Virus record (IMG/VR): IMGVR_UViG_3300028563_000014
Location: 23,463-87,462 of that record
Length of the DNA: 64,000 bases
Direction: 5' to 3' (one strand)
Source: a virus
The position numbers were made by a program, and so were the translations under genes. Position 1 is the stretch's first letter. Every line of letters starts with the position of its first letter. This document shows positions 15,921-25,020 of the stretch, one piece after another. Below the pieces are notes generated by a model. It was not told where the DNA came from. It worked only from the letters and a program-made list of their open reading frames with translations, and did not search any database.

Positions 15921-18073
15921 CCGCCGCCCCCCACCGCCGCCTCGGCCAGGCGCACCAGCAGCTGGTCAGTGTTCGCCTGGATAGCGGCGGCGCGCCCGTC
16001 GGGCTTGGCGCCGGACACCGCAGCCTTCAGCCGGTCGTTCGTGGCCGCGTCCTGGGGCGCCAGGTTGGCCGGCAGGTTGCGCGCTTCCAGGAACCCGGAG
16101 AGCTCGATCGTCACCGAGAACCCCTCTCGCACGGACCACTGGTACTCGACCCGGCGGCAGTAGAACCAGTCGGTCAGCTTAGCCGAGGCGTAGGCCGCTT
16201 CGATCTTGGCCAGGGCTGACTCCAGCGCGGACTTCTGGCCTACGGCGATGAACGCCTTGCTGTTCGGGTTCTCGAGCAGCGCGCGCCGCAGGAAAGCCGG
16301 GTTGCTCCGCCGGCCGAACAGTTCGGACAGGCCGTTCACCACCAGGTCGGCGGACGGGTCGGAGACGGTGCTCCCGACCGTCACACGGCAGGGCGTCCCC
16401 GGCCGCAAGCGCAGGATGTCCGGGTTCTCGTTGTGCGTCTCCGGCCGGGTCGGGTCGAGGTAGCTGCACAGCTCGTTCGTCTCGATCGTGCACTGCAGCT
16501 CGTGCCGGCTGATGGAGTGGTAGAGGGCCACTGCAATCAGGTCCAGCGCCTCCTGCGACCGGATCTCCCGCACCTCCCGGACGATCTCCTCCTCGATCGG
16601 CTGGTGCCCGAGCGCCGAGCCGGCGCCGCCCGACCCCACGGCGCTGGGCTTCGTCGCGCGGTGCGTGCGCGGGAAGAACGCCTCCAGCGTCCGCTTCCCG
16701 GGCGGCCCGTCCGGGTTGTGGCAGATGACGCGAATGCGCGGCGCCCGGTTGCGCCCGTACTTCCGCGACATCTTCATCTTCTTGATGTTGGAGCCCCAGA
16801 CGAAGAACCGCACGTCGGTGTGGATGACGGATCCACCCACCGTGATGTCGCGACCGAACCCGTCGACCGGGCCACCCGGCACCACGATCCCGTCCTGCGG
16901 CGTCTCCTTGATGTTCTGCGGCGGCACCAGGAGGATGTTGTTGGCTCCGATCGGCGTCACCGAGCCGTCCGCCTCCTGGGCCACGATCGACGGGTCATAG
17001 ACTGGGATCATTCCGCCCAGCAGCGCCGCGCGCGTGACGATGTCCCAGATGGACACGTCGGTGGACGGGTTGATCGACGGCGGCTGCACGCCCGCAGGCT
17101 GCCCCCCGCCCGGGTCGGCCGCGGGGTCCATGCCGGGCGGCGGCCCCCCCTGGACGAGCCCGCCTGCCTGCGCGCGGCTGGCCGCCGTCTGGAGCGACCG
17201 CTTGAAACGCTGGGCGTCGATCCGGGGCTCCTTCGCCGGGTCGACGTTCGGGAAGTACCTGACGCCGATGGCGTCGCCCAGCTGGCCGTTGAACTCCGGC
17301 ACGGTCGAGATCACGCGCCGGATGTAATCGGCCAGCCCCTCGCCCCCGGGCGCCACCCGCAGCTCCTTGGCGAACGGGTTGACCTTCAGGGCGTTCAGGC
17401 GCCCCTCCAGTGAGTCGGCGCTGACGGAGATCTTCACGTCCTCCTCGTCCGCCTCCATGTCCTCGCTCTCGGCGTAGCCGCGGAACACCGGCGGCAGCCC
17501 CATCACCCGGGGGATCCAGCTGGCCGGGTCGGCATAGTCGTCGACCGCGGCGGTGCCGAAAAACACCTCCACGAACATCGCCCGGACAATCTCCGGGGCG
17601 ATCGGGAGGTCCGACAGCTGGACGCCGAACGTCAGCTTTGCCGCGGTGCGGAACCCGTCCAGGTTCAGCGTCAGGTCCACCGGGACGACGCAGATCTGCA
17701 CCGAGTTGTCCGTGCGCGATTTCCCGAGGGGAGCGGCCGCCGCGCCGGGCGCCGCCGTCCCCGCCGCGCTGGCGGCCGCGCGCCGGCTCGCCACCGCTGC
17801 CGCCGCGTCAGCCCCCAGGTCGCGCTCCCCGGACGCGCGCCGGACGGCCTGCAGGTTCGCCGCCGCCTGCGCCGCCGCCTGCGCCTTGGCCGCCGGGGAT
17901 TTCGGGGGGGAGCTCTCCGACTGCGCGCCGGCGCCGTCGTCGTTGGTGAAGTCCTCCAGCAAGATCGACAGGCGCAGCACCGCCGCTGGCCGGTAGACGT
18001 ACTTCACCCCGGCGGTGCCGGAGGAGAGCACCTCGGCGGATAGGGCGCGAGGGATCTGCGGGGTCAGCGCCAC
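15917..18073 (-). CDS. Baseplate hub protein (gpD/gp44-like) with an Ala-rich insert
   Basis: 718 residues. Beta-rich hub-like segments are interrupted by an Ala/Lys/Arg-rich low-complexity stretch at about residues 55-115 and by a Pro/Gly-rich loop near 300-330. The segments DLPIAPEIVRAMFVEVFFGT, SVSADSLEGRLNALKVNPFA and CRVTVGSTVSDPSADLVVNG suit the two-barrel hub fold. It lies between the LysM-bearing tail protein and the spike, the hub position in contractile tails. Assigned by position more than by motif. Confidence 0.65.
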   Translation of the reverse strand: MALTPQIPRALSAEVLSSGTAGVKYVYRPAAVLRLSILLEDFTNDDGAGAQSESSPPKSPAAKAQAAAQAAANLQAVRRASGERDLGADAAAAVASRRAAASAAGTAAPGAAAAPLGKSRTDNSVQICVVPVDLTLNLDGFRTAAKLTFGVQLSDLPIAPEIVRAMFVEVFFGTAAVDDYADPASWIPRVMGLPPVFRGYAESEDMEADEEDVKISVSADSLEGRLNALKVNPFAKELRVAPGGEGLADYIRRVISTVPEFNGQLGDAIGVRYFPNVDPAKEPRIDAQRFKRSLQTAASRAQAGGLVQGGPPPGMDPAADPGGGQPAGVQPPSINPSTDVSIWDIVTRAALLGGMIPVYDPSIVAQEADGSVTPIGANNILLVPPQNIKETPQDGIVVPGGPVDGFGRDITVGGSVIHTDVRFFVWGSNIKKMKMSRKYGRNRAPRIRVICHNPDGPPGKRTLEAFFPRTHRATKPSAVGSGGAGSALGHQPIEEEIVREVREIRSQEALDLIAVALYHSISRHELQCTIETNELCSYLDPTRPETHNENPDILRLRPGTPCRVTVGSTVSDPSADLVVNGLSELFGRRSNPAFLRRALLENPNSKAFIAVGQKSALESALAKIEAAYASAKLTDWFYCRRVEYQWSVREGFSVTIELSGFLEARNLPANLAPQDAATNDRLKAAVSGAKPDGRAAAIQANTDQLLVRLAEAAVGGGG

Positions 18074-18074
18074 G

Positions 18075-19265
18075 TCAGCACTGCTGGCTGAGGTTGCCCG
18101 AGGACCCGTTCGCGGGCCGCGGGATCACGATGGACCGGCCCGGATCGTCGCTGGCCCCGTCCGGCGGCGCCGGCACGGCCGACCCGTCGATGTCGTTCTG
18201 GTTCGCGATCAGCCACCACATGTCCGGGTCCTGGTAGTAGCGCAGCGCCAGATCGCGCAGGTCCGTCCCGGCCGGCGCGTCGACCACGGCGATTACGTCC
18301 GGCTGGAAGCTCTCCTGCAGTCCGGCGCTGGCGTCCACGCACCGCTCGCGCGCCACGTCGACCTGCAGGAGCTGCGTGAACAGGTCGTCCTTCAGGGTCA
18401 GCAGGCCGAGCGCCGAGTCGCGCACCTCGATGAACAGGAGCGCCATGTTCAGCAGGTTCTGCTCCACCTGGCCCAGGGCCTCGACCGTCGCCGCGCACGC
18501 CCCGATCATCTGGAGCGCCGCCTGCGCCGGGACCTGGACTGATGACACGATCATGGCTGAGCCCGCTTGGATCGAGTCGAGGGCGCTGGCCACCTGCTCG
18601 TAGGCCTGGCCGATGCCGTTCGCGATCTGCTGCGGGATGCCGCCGGTCGAGACGGCCGGCCCCTGAGAGAACTCGTCCCACATCGCGGCGGACAACTGGG
18701 CGTCGTCCACCGCTTCGTTCATGTCCTGGCGCGGGTTCACCTTGGCCGTCGTGAGCGACGCCGGGGCCTGGCTCTGCGTCTTCGATCGCCACTCGAAGTC
18801 CGCTTCCCACTTGATGTCCTGGACGCGGGCGATCTCGAACTTGGCCCGGGAGACGATCCCCTGCCGGATGACGGGCGTCCCCGAGAGCACCGGCGCCCCG
18901 GTGTCCCCACCGATCGCCCCGCCCCAGCTCACCTCGACCGAGACCCCGCGGACCCTCAGCTCGTCGAGTAGCTCCATCAGGGCCCAGGCCGCGCCGTCGC
19001 CCAGGAAGCGGTCGTTCCACTCTCCGGCCACCGTGGTGGGCTTCTCCGTGGGCCCCAGGGCCTGCTGGGAGGCCACCGGGTTGCCGTTGTACCAGGTGGT
19101 GACCACCTTGTGCGTCCCTTCCAGGATCAGCGCCCCGGCGACGTTCTGACGCCCGACCAGCTGGATCACCCCGGGCGCCTGGTCCGGCTGCAGCTGAGCG
19201 ACGGACAGGTCGCCCTCCAGAACTCGGATCTGGAACGGACCAGCTTGGGAGGCGAAGTCGGCCAC
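18075..19265 (-). CDS. Tail protein with a C-terminal LysM-like domain
   Basis: 396 residues with a GTG start at 19263-19265. The N-terminal half is beta-rich (LILEGTHKVVTTWYNGN, typical of phage tube-initiator proteins), the middle is helical, and the C-terminus has VDAPAGTDLRDLALRYYQDP followed by WWLIANQNDI and IVIPRP, the LysM/gp53-type pattern. In contractile phages such proteins sit between the tape measure and hub and attach the tube to the baseplate. Next to the tape measure gene, as expected. Confidence 0.7.
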   Translation of the reverse strand: MADFASQAGPFQIRVLEGDLSVAQLQPDQAPGVIQLVGRQNVAGALILEGTHKVVTTWYNGNPVASQQALGPTEKPTTVAGEWNDRFLGDGAAWALMELLDELRVRGVSVEVSWGGAIGGDTGAPVLSGTPVIRQGIVSRAKFEIARVQDIKWEADFEWRSKTQSQAPASLTTAKVNPRQDMNEAVDDAQLSAAMWDEFSQGPAVSTGGIPQQIANGIGQAYEQVASALDSIQAGSAMIVSSVQVPAQAALQMIGACAATVEALGQVEQNLLNMALLFIEVRDSALGLLTLKDDLFTQLLQVDVARERCVDASAGLQESFQPDVIAVVDAPAGTDLRDLALRYYQDPDMWWLIANQNDIDGSAVPAPPDGASDDPGRSIVIPRPANGSSGNLSQQC

Positions 19266-19274
19266 GGGGAGATC

Positions 19275-21005
19275 TTAGTCCCCGAGGGGCTCCGCCGTCA
19301 TCGCCTGCGATCGGGCGTGCACCTGGTTCTCGAGATTGTCCCAGAAGCGCAGAAAGGCCCGGCCCGGGTCCTTCTCCTCGTTCTTCCACGTGACGTGGAT
19401 CCCCCCGTTGAAGTTGTAGACCGGCTTCGGCGGCTTCGTCCCGGGCACGCCCTCCGTCCGCGCCGCCTGGCGCACCACGGCCAGGTTCCGGCTCAACACC
19501 TCGGCCGCCGCCGCGCCCAGCAGCCCAGCGCTGGCGCCCGCGCCCAGGCCGGATGACTTGAACATCGCGGCGAACTTGTCCCGGTCGGCGCTGGCCATCG
19601 AGTCGACGATGCCGTTGAACTTCTCCATTGCGATCGCGCCGTTCTCGAACAGGCCCTTCTGCTTCAAGATCTCCGCCGCGGCGCTGGCGCGCACCGCCAT
19701 GTCCTTCTTCCCGGCCTCGATCTGCTCGTTCGTCAGCTCCGAGTTGTGCTTCTGCATGTAGGCCTGCGTCTTGGCGATCTCGCCCACGGTCGAGAAGAAA
19801 TCGCCCAGCTCGGATGCCTGCTTCTTCCGGCTCTGCCACTCGTCGTAGACGCCCTTCAGCGCGATGGCCGCCAGGCCGCCCGCCGTGACGATGGCGCCGA
19901 ACATCGGCGCCACGGCCCCGAGCGTGCCCAGGAGGCCACCCGCGCCCGACAGCGCGCTCCCCACGCCGCCCAGGGCCCCGATCCGTCCTACCCCGGCTCC
20001 CAGCCCCGCCAGGCCCCCGCCGAGCGACGCCGCCAGCTCCCCGACCTTCAGGCCGGCGAAGACCGCCCCGATCGCCACCCAGTGCTCGCGGATGAACCCG
20101 GAGATGCTCTGGAGCGTATGGAACCCGGCCACCAGCTTGCCGGCGAACGATTCGACCAGGCTCTTGCCGTCCTTGCCTACCTGGCTGATGTGCTTCGACC
20201 AGCCCTCCAGGCTCTTGGCGATCTCCTTGAATAGCGGGCCGGTGGCATCGCGCAGCAGCGCCGAGACCGTGATCTGGGCCCGGGTCAGCGCGCCTCCGAT
20301 CCCGCCCCCCATCGCCTCCGCGATGTCCTTCGAGCCCTTGAGCCCCTTCTGGATGCGCTCGTAGATCTGCGGCGCGGAGAGCTTGTGCAGGTCTCCAAGC
20401 GTCATACGCATGGCCAGGGAGAAGTCGTTCCCCGGACGGATCGCCTTCGTGGTCAGCGCGCGCGCAATGGTCTGGGCGGCTTCCTCACCGCTGACACCGT
20501 AGCGCTTGGCCGTGGCGATGGACGCCTCGGTCAGTCCCATCACCTTCTCCTGCGAGAGGCCCAGGCCCCCGGTCGCCACCAGGAGCTTCTTGTAGGCCGC
20601 GGTGACGTCGTCGAGCGGCATGACGTACTTGCCGGCGGACTCCTCCAGTTCCTCCGTCACGCCCTTGGCGATCTTCATCGACCGGGTGAACTGGTCGATC
20701 TCCGACGTCCCCTTGCCGAAGTCGAGGGCCGACGTCAGGACGCCCGCGATGCCCTTCTGCGTCTGGGCGAACTCGGTGTTCGCCTCCTTGATCTTCTCGA
20801 TCCAGGACCCGACCCCGTAGCCCAGCCCCAGCGCCGCCAGCGTCGTCAGCCCCTGCTCGCGCCGAAACTCGCCCACCCGCTCCCGCAGGTGGTCCAGGCG
20901 CTTCGCCCCACCCTCGAAGGCCGAGGCCATGCGCATCACCGTCGCGCCTACGCCGGCGTCGCGCGCGGTGAACTCGGTCCTGACCTCTCGGCCGATGGTC
21001 TCCAT
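19275..21005 (-). CDS. Tail tape measure protein
   Basis: 576 residues, mostly helical, with hydrophobic Gly/Ala-rich segments in the second half (residues about 325-395, VGELAASLGGGLAGLGAGVG and following) typical of membrane-inserting tape measures. The N-terminus has EFTARDAGVGATVMRMASAF, similar to the start of Mu-like tape measures. By the usual rule of about 0.15 nm per residue the tail would be short, near 85-90 nm. It follows the frameshifted chaperone genes, the normal position. Confidence 0.88.
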   Translation of the reverse strand: METIGREVRTEFTARDAGVGATVMRMASAFEGGAKRLDHLRERVGEFRREQGLTTLAALGLGYGVGSWIEKIKEANTEFAQTQKGIAGVLTSALDFGKGTSEIDQFTRSMKIAKGVTEELEESAGKYVMPLDDVTAAYKKLLVATGGLGLSQEKVMGLTEASIATAKRYGVSGEEAAQTIARALTTKAIRPGNDFSLAMRMTLGDLHKLSAPQIYERIQKGLKGSKDIAEAMGGGIGGALTRAQITVSALLRDATGPLFKEIAKSLEGWSKHISQVGKDGKSLVESFAGKLVAGFHTLQSISGFIREHWVAIGAVFAGLKVGELAASLGGGLAGLGAGVGRIGALGGVGSALSGAGGLLGTLGAVAPMFGAIVTAGGLAAIALKGVYDEWQSRKKQASELGDFFSTVGEIAKTQAYMQKHNSELTNEQIEAGKKDMAVRASAAAEILKQKGLFENGAIAMEKFNGIVDSMASADRDKFAAMFKSSGLGAGASAGLLGAAAAEVLSRNLAVVRQAARTEGVPGTKPPKPVYNFNGGIHVTWKNEEKDPGRAFLRFWDNLENQVHARSQAMTAEPLGD

Positions 21006-21007
21006 GC

Positions 21008-21588
21008 TTACGAGCGCTCCAGCTTCCTCATGGCGGCGATCCCCTCCAGATAGGCGGCCATGTCCCGCTGGGTCATGGCGTACAGGTGCGGGAGCTGCTG
21101 CCGGCCGTGGACCGTCGCCTGGGCGAACTGGAGCCAGATGTTGCGCTCGATCTTCCGGCAGATCGAAGCGTCCTGGAGTTTCTCCAGTTCGCCGTACACT
21201 AGCCCGTTGGCTAGACGGACTGCTTCATGCTGTCTAAAAAAGCTTTGCCGTCCGCCTCGGACGGGAAGTTGATCTTGTTCAGCGCGCGGCAGAGCAGGCG
21301 CAGCACCGGCGGCGAGCACTTGTCCAGCCAGTCGCCGCCCTGGTCCGCGGCCTTCCCGTTTACCTTGATGACTGATCGGCGCACCAGCTCGTACTCCAGG
21401 GCCTGGGCAGCGCCCGTGGCATTGGCGGCGCGCGCGGCATCGATCTCCTGGCCCATGGTGTAGGCCTGCATCACGACCGACGTCGGGTCCGAGTCCGGGA
21501 AGATCCGAGCCCCATCTGGGATCGTGAACGTGTAGGTGGCTCGCTCCAGGGTGGCCGGATTGAGGACGGACGCTGCGCTCGTGGTCAT
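21008..21588 (-). CDS. Tail assembly chaperone, long -1 frameshift product (gpGT-like)
   Basis: This entry joins the reading frame starting at ATG 21588 with a second frame that ends at 21008. In frame 0 the codons GCT TTT TTA read over a T TTT TTA heptamer (21235-21241); a -1 slip continues as FFRQHEAVRLANGLVYGELE and runs about 77 residues more. The slip site, the size of the two parts and the position just before the tape measure match the lambda G/GT system. The second part alone has no good start. Expected product is about 193 residues. Confidence 0.88.
21211..21588 (-). CDS. Tail assembly chaperone, short product (gpG-like)
   Basis: 125 residues, ATG at 21586-21588, stop TAG at 21211-21213 nine codons after the slip heptamer. 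Contains a YTFTIPDGARIFPDSDPTSV segment and a helical C-terminal part (DKCSPPVLRLLCRALNKINF). In lambda-type systems the short form is made in excess over the fusion, and both bind the tape measure during tail assembly. Lies between the tube and tape measure genes. Confidence 0.85.
   Translation of the reverse strand: MTTSAASVLNPATLERATYTFTIPDGARIFPDSDPTSVVMQAYTMGQEIDAARAANATGAAQALEYELVRRSVIKVNGKAADQGGDWLDKCSPPVLRLLCRALNKINFPSEADGKAFLDSMKQSV
21235..21241 (-). promoter_or_regulatory. Programmed -1 ribosomal frameshift site (T TTT TTA)
   Basis: On the minus strand the heptamer T TTT TTA is in the correct register (GCT TTT TTA in frame 0) and fits X XXY YYZ. It sits nine codons before the frame-0 stop and inside the overlap of the two chaperone frames. 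The retroviral-type heptamer is one of the most efficient -1 slip sites known. A downstream stem (for example around CTAGCCAACGGGCTAG) could help pausing. Confidence 0.88.
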
Positions 21589-21629
21589 CGCTGTCTCCTG
21601 CCGGTCGGGTTATGACGGCAGGGGCGATG

Positions 21630-22076
21630 CTACACCAGCGACAGTTTGAAGTCCTCGGCCTCTCCGGTCAGCTTCTCACCCACGTACGAGTCCCGCCCGG
21701 CGATCGTCAGGGACGGGTTCGAGAACTTCAGGTCCCCGATCGTCACGCGCGGGCGCTGGCCGTTCGGGAAGTTCAGGACGCACGCGACGCCGATCTTGAA
21801 GTTCGCGGCGTTCGTCCGCTTCGAGGCGCGGTCGCGGATTACGCCCAGGAGGATGATCCCCTCGTTGCTCTCCGGGTCGAACTCGAGGTCGAACCCGACG
21901 CCCTTGTAGATCTCGTCCTTCCGTTCCGACCCCTCGCCAAGGTAGCCCTTCGAGAGGATGTCGGACTTGACCGTCAGGGTCATGCTGGAGACGGCGGTGA
22001 TCGTCCGGAGCAGGACCCCGGCGGAAGTGATCCGGAGCTGGGTGTCCTGCCCCTTGAGTCGCTGTTCTTCGGCCAT
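21630..22076 (-). CDS. Tail tube protein
   Basis: 148 residues, directly after the sheath gene. Short, beta-rich: QDTQLRITSAGVLLRTITAV near the start, SKGYLGEGSERKDEIYKGVG in the middle and AGRDSYVGEKLTGEAEDFKL at the end. Length and order (sheath, tube, chaperone, tape measure) match contractile-tail tube proteins. A Shine-Dalgarno sequence (GAAGGAGC) lies 10-15 bases before the ATG. Confidence 0.82.
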   Translation of the reverse strand: MAEEQRLKGQDTQLRITSAGVLLRTITAVSSMTLTVKSDILSKGYLGEGSERKDEIYKGVGFDLEFDPESNEGIILLGVIRDRASKRTNAANFKIGVACVLNFPNGQRPRVTIGDLKFSNPSLTIAGRDSYVGEKLTGEAEDFKLSLV

Positions 22077-22104
22077 GGTCTGCTATCGCTCCTTCCGGCG
22101 CAGG

Positions 22105-23793
22105 TTAACCGACGGCCGCCGCGGTCGCAGACGGGATGATCACCGTCTCGCCGATCTGGGTGTTGAACACGATGTAATCCATCGACGGCAGGAGCCGCAC
22201 GTAGGTGATGATCACGAAGATCCCGAGCGCCGTCAGCTGGTCGGTGTTGCCGCTCGACGGGTCCAGGTAGTAGTCGACGATGCGCTGGGCCGCCGGGACG
22301 TTCGGGCTCTTCAGCCCCTCCAGGAACGCCTCCGCTGCGGCGACGAAAGCGTCTACGCGCTCCGTGGTCCCGGGGAGCTTCTGGTAGGGCGCGGCCACCT
22401 CCGCCAGCGTGTCCTGGATCAGGTCCGCCATCCGGCGGCGCTTGATCGGCGTCCGCGTCGGGTAGACCGCCGAGTTGGCCGCGGTCACGCCCTGCATCCA
22501 CTGCCAGCCGGTCGCCCGATCGTTGTAGAGCACGCAGACGCCCGCCGCGATCAGGTTCGCGTAGTCCTGCTTCGCCAGCGGGGAAGTCACGAAGGCGTCC
22601 TCGACCTGGACGATGTCCGTCATGTACTCGTTGGCCACGCCCGGGTTGATCTCCTCGGACAGGTTCGAGAGCAGGCCCGCCATCCAGCTGGTCGCGTCGA
22701 TCGAGACCGCGATGTTGCCGAGGTCGACCGATTTGATCTTGGCCTTCGGGAACGTGACGATCACCCGGTCGGCCGGCTGGGCGTACCCGTCCGCCGCCGC
22801 CAGACCGATCGCCGCCGCCTTCGCCGTGGCCGCTGCCGCCGCCGTGTTCGCGGTGGCCGGGTCGGCGCCGACGATCACGATGCGGCCTCGCCCCATCTCG
22901 CTACAGGCCACCGCGTTCGCCGCCAGCGCCTGGCGGATGGCCTGGGTGCGCCGCGCTGCCCAGAGGACGACGATGGCGCTGGTGACGTCGGACCCGGGCT
23001 GGGTCTTCCCGATCGCCGCCACGTACTGAGCCTCGAGGCGCGCTGCCAGCGTGGTCCCGGTCCCCTGGGGCCAGAGCGTCGTCGCGTTGTTGACCGCGGA
23101 GATCGTGGTCGTCGCGGCGACGTTGTCGATGGCCGGGTCGAGCACGTTGACGATGGCGGCGACGGCCGTGGCCACCACCGGCTCGACCACCCGGATCGGA
23201 AAGCACGGGATCGTGAGCGTCAGCGCGTTGGACGTCACCAGGGTCCCGATCGGGACGACCGTGTCGCCGGATGCCGCGTAGACCGCGGTCGCGCTCCCGA
23301 AGGCCGCGTTGTTGGCGAAGCGCGTGCCCGCCTTCACCACGATCACCTTGTTCGTTTTGCTGGAGACGTCCTGGTCGGCCGCGGCTACCGTCACCGTGAC
23401 GGTCAGGGCTCCCTTGGTCGTGCCCTGGTCGGTCGTAACCGCTTCGTGGTCGACACGGACGATCGCCAGCCGGCGGAAGGTCCGCCCGAGCAGCATCAGG
23501 TTGCCGTTGCCGTTGTACTTCCCGGACCCGCCCTGGCTGCCGTCCTGGATGTCAGCGGCCGACTGGCTGAAGTACGGGTACACCTTGGGCCCGTAGAGCG
23601 CCTGGGCCTCGCCCCCGCTGCCGACCTCGGTCGGGTCGAAGGGGCCGGACACGAACTCGCCGATCATGCAGGCCGAGCCGGGCGACGTCCCGAGCGTGAC
23701 GGCCGGGCCGGTCTGGTCGACGATCACGATCTGCGGGACCGCCGTGATCTCGGCCAGCGACGGCATCTGGTTCCGGCGCAAGAAGAATGCCAT
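22105..23793 (-). CDS. Contractile tail sheath protein
   Basis: 562 residues. N-terminus QIVIVDQTGPAVTLGTSPGS and a FRRLAIVRVDHEAV strand, plus a C-terminal domain with NLIAAGVCVLYNDRATGWQW and YLDPSSGNTDQLTALGIFVI, are sheath features; the C-terminal domain is the part that forms the contracting handshake lattice. ATG at 23793 is immediately after a six-codon reading frame that starts at 23814 beside a promoter-like box. This gene shows the virus is a myovirus type. Confidence 0.88.
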   Translation of the reverse strand: MAFFLRRNQMPSLAEITAVPQIVIVDQTGPAVTLGTSPGSACMIGEFVSGPFDPTEVGSGGEAQALYGPKVYPYFSQSAADIQDGSQGGSGKYNGNGNLMLLGRTFRRLAIVRVDHEAVTTDQGTTKGALTVTVTVAAADQDVSSKTNKVIVVKAGTRFANNAAFGSATAVYAASGDTVVPIGTLVTSNALTLTIPCFPIRVVEPVVATAVAAIVNVLDPAIDNVAATTTISAVNNATTLWPQGTGTTLAARLEAQYVAAIGKTQPGSDVTSAIVVLWAARRTQAIRQALAANAVACSEMGRGRIVIVGADPATANTAAAAATAKAAAIGLAAADGYAQPADRVIVTFPKAKIKSVDLGNIAVSIDATSWMAGLLSNLSEEINPGVANEYMTDIVQVEDAFVTSPLAKQDYANLIAAGVCVLYNDRATGWQWMQGVTAANSAVYPTRTPIKRRRMADLIQDTLAEVAAPYQKLPGTTERVDAFVAAAEAFLEGLKSPNVPAAQRIVDYYLDPSSGNTDQLTALGIFVIITYVRLLPSMDYIVFNTQIGETVIIPSATAAAVG

Positions 23794-23814
23794 CTAGGCG
23801 GCCCTCACCTTCAT
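23794..23814 (-). CDS. Six-codon leader reading frame before the sheath gene
   Basis: ATG AAG GTG AGG GCC GCC TAG encodes MKVRAA. Its ATG sits at the exact +1 of promoter-like motif P2, and its TAG is directly followed by the sheath ATG. It could let a leaderless ribosome start and then reinitiate on the sheath, or it may simply be a 5' leader whose GTGAGG serves as Shine-Dalgarno. Only its position supports it. Confidence 0.35.
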   Translation of the reverse strand: MKVRAA

Positions 23815-23851
23815 GCGGACCATGCTGCGGCCGCGCGTGCCCGGAGGTCAA
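23815..23851 (-). promoter_or_regulatory. Late-type promoter motif P2 (upstream of the sheath)
   Basis: Minus-strand reading: TTGACC, 17 bases, GCAGCA, TGGTCCGC, then ATG of the six-codon leader. The TGGTCCGC block before +1 is identical to that of P5 at 30937. The upstream gene's stop codon (TGA at 23848-23850) lies inside TTGACC. Confidence 0.6.
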
Positions 23852-24507
23852 GAATCGGTGGGACGCGGGATCGGGCCCTCGCAGACCTTCATGACCGTCT
23901 TCAGCGTGAACGGCGCCACCGGCCCCAGCATCACGTGCTTCGCCTCAGCCCGGACGACGAACGTCGCCTCGTTCTGGTTCCGCGCGGCCGTGTCCTGGTC
24001 GTCGTGCTTCTGGCTGGACAGGAACGTCAGCCGGCACGGGATACCGAAGTACCCGGGCATTGGGACGAAGACGCCGTTGCGCGCCCCCCGGCGCCACATG
24101 AGCAGGCGCGGGTCCTGGAACGTCGTCTCGATGCCCGCCAGCAGCGCCTGGCGCTCCGCGGACGTCGGCGCTCGGACCACCACCTCGACGTCCCTGGTGG
24201 CCTCCTGGAGCTCGTAGAGCCCGAACCCGAGCTGCCCCTGCGGCTCCCAGGTCTCCTCGAGCAGCCGCGGGGTCGGGTGGGACGGCCCGTAGACCAGGGG
24301 CGGGTCCGGCAGGATGCACCCGGAGGGCCGCTCGAACTCGTCGTTGAACGTCGGCCAGTCCGTGAACACCCGCTTCAGCTGGATCGTCCCCTGCCCGCCC
24401 GGGCCCGGCCAAGCGCAGGCGGTCAGCCGATCGGCGATGGCCTGGGACATGGCCGTCGTCAGGTCGACGGTCTGCTTCCGGCTGTAGTCCTCGCGGCTGA
24501 ACGCCAT
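23848..24507 (-). CDS. Tail completion/terminator-like protein
   Basis: 219 residues. FSREDYSRKQTVDLTTAMSQ at the N-terminus and a beta-rich body (GQLGFGLYELQEATRDVEVV; FGIPCRLTFLSSQ) fit a virion protein of the neck or tail terminator, which normally lies between head-completion genes and the sheath, as here. No family was recognised with certainty. Its stop lies within the P2 promoter-like box. Confidence 0.55.
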   Translation of the reverse strand: MAFSREDYSRKQTVDLTTAMSQAIADRLTACAWPGPGGQGTIQLKRVFTDWPTFNDEFERPSGCILPDPPLVYGPSHPTPRLLEETWEPQGQLGFGLYELQEATRDVEVVVRAPTSAERQALLAGIETTFQDPRLLMWRRGARNGVFVPMPGYFGIPCRLTFLSSQKHDDQDTAARNQNEATFVVRAEAKHVMLGPVAPFTLKTVMKVCEGPIPRPTDS

Positions 24508-24516
24508 GCGATTAGC

Positions 24517-25020
24517 TTACTCGCCGGCGCCCGCGCGCCCCAACCTTCGCTCCAGCGCCTGGCGGACGATCGGCTCCAGGCGCCGCGACGCCAGCTGCAG
24601 GACGTGCCGCGCCGGCAGGCCGCGCCGCTTGATGGCGCGGGCGATCAGGAACGCCGCCTGGCGGATCTCCGCCTCCGCTGCCCGCCCGCTCCCGCGCACC
24701 AGCTTCTTCCTGCGCACCCAGTCGGCGATCACAGCTATCGGCGGCGCCTTCGCTCCGGGCCGGCGCCCCTCCTCGATGATCGCCCCGTGCTTCGAGTAGT
24801 TGTAGATCACCGCCCCGTGCGGGATGTCCTCGAACTTCCAGGACCGGCGGTAGATCGTCCGGTCAACCGGAGGCGGAGAAATGCTTGCGATCTCCTCCTG
24901 CACCAGACGCGGCCCGTGGAGCTTCACCGTCCGCCGGATCTCCGCTACCGCGTCCTCCACCACCATCCCCTCCTGGCGCCGGAAGTCGCGCGCCAGGTCC
25001 GAGAACGAGACCACCTTCAC
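24517..25020 (-). CDS. HK97 gp10-like neck/tail completion protein
   Basis: 167 residues. GTG at 25018-25020 overlaps the TGA of the preceding gene (GTGA), which fixes the start. An N-terminal MKVVSFSDLARDFRRQEG helix is followed by the gp10-family pattern: PVDRTIYRRSWKF, then AVIYNYSKHGAIIEEGRRPG and IADWVRRKKL, ending in basic helices. Members of this family occur in the head-tail joining region. Confidence 0.75.
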   Translation of the reverse strand: MKVVSFSDLARDFRRQEGMVVEDAVAEIRRTVKLHGPRLVQEEIASISPPPVDRTIYRRSWKFEDIPHGAVIYNYSKHGAIIEEGRRPGAKAPPIAVIADWVRRKKLVRGSGRAAEAEIRQAAFLIARAIKRRGLPARHVLQLASRRLEPIVRQALERRLGRAGAGE

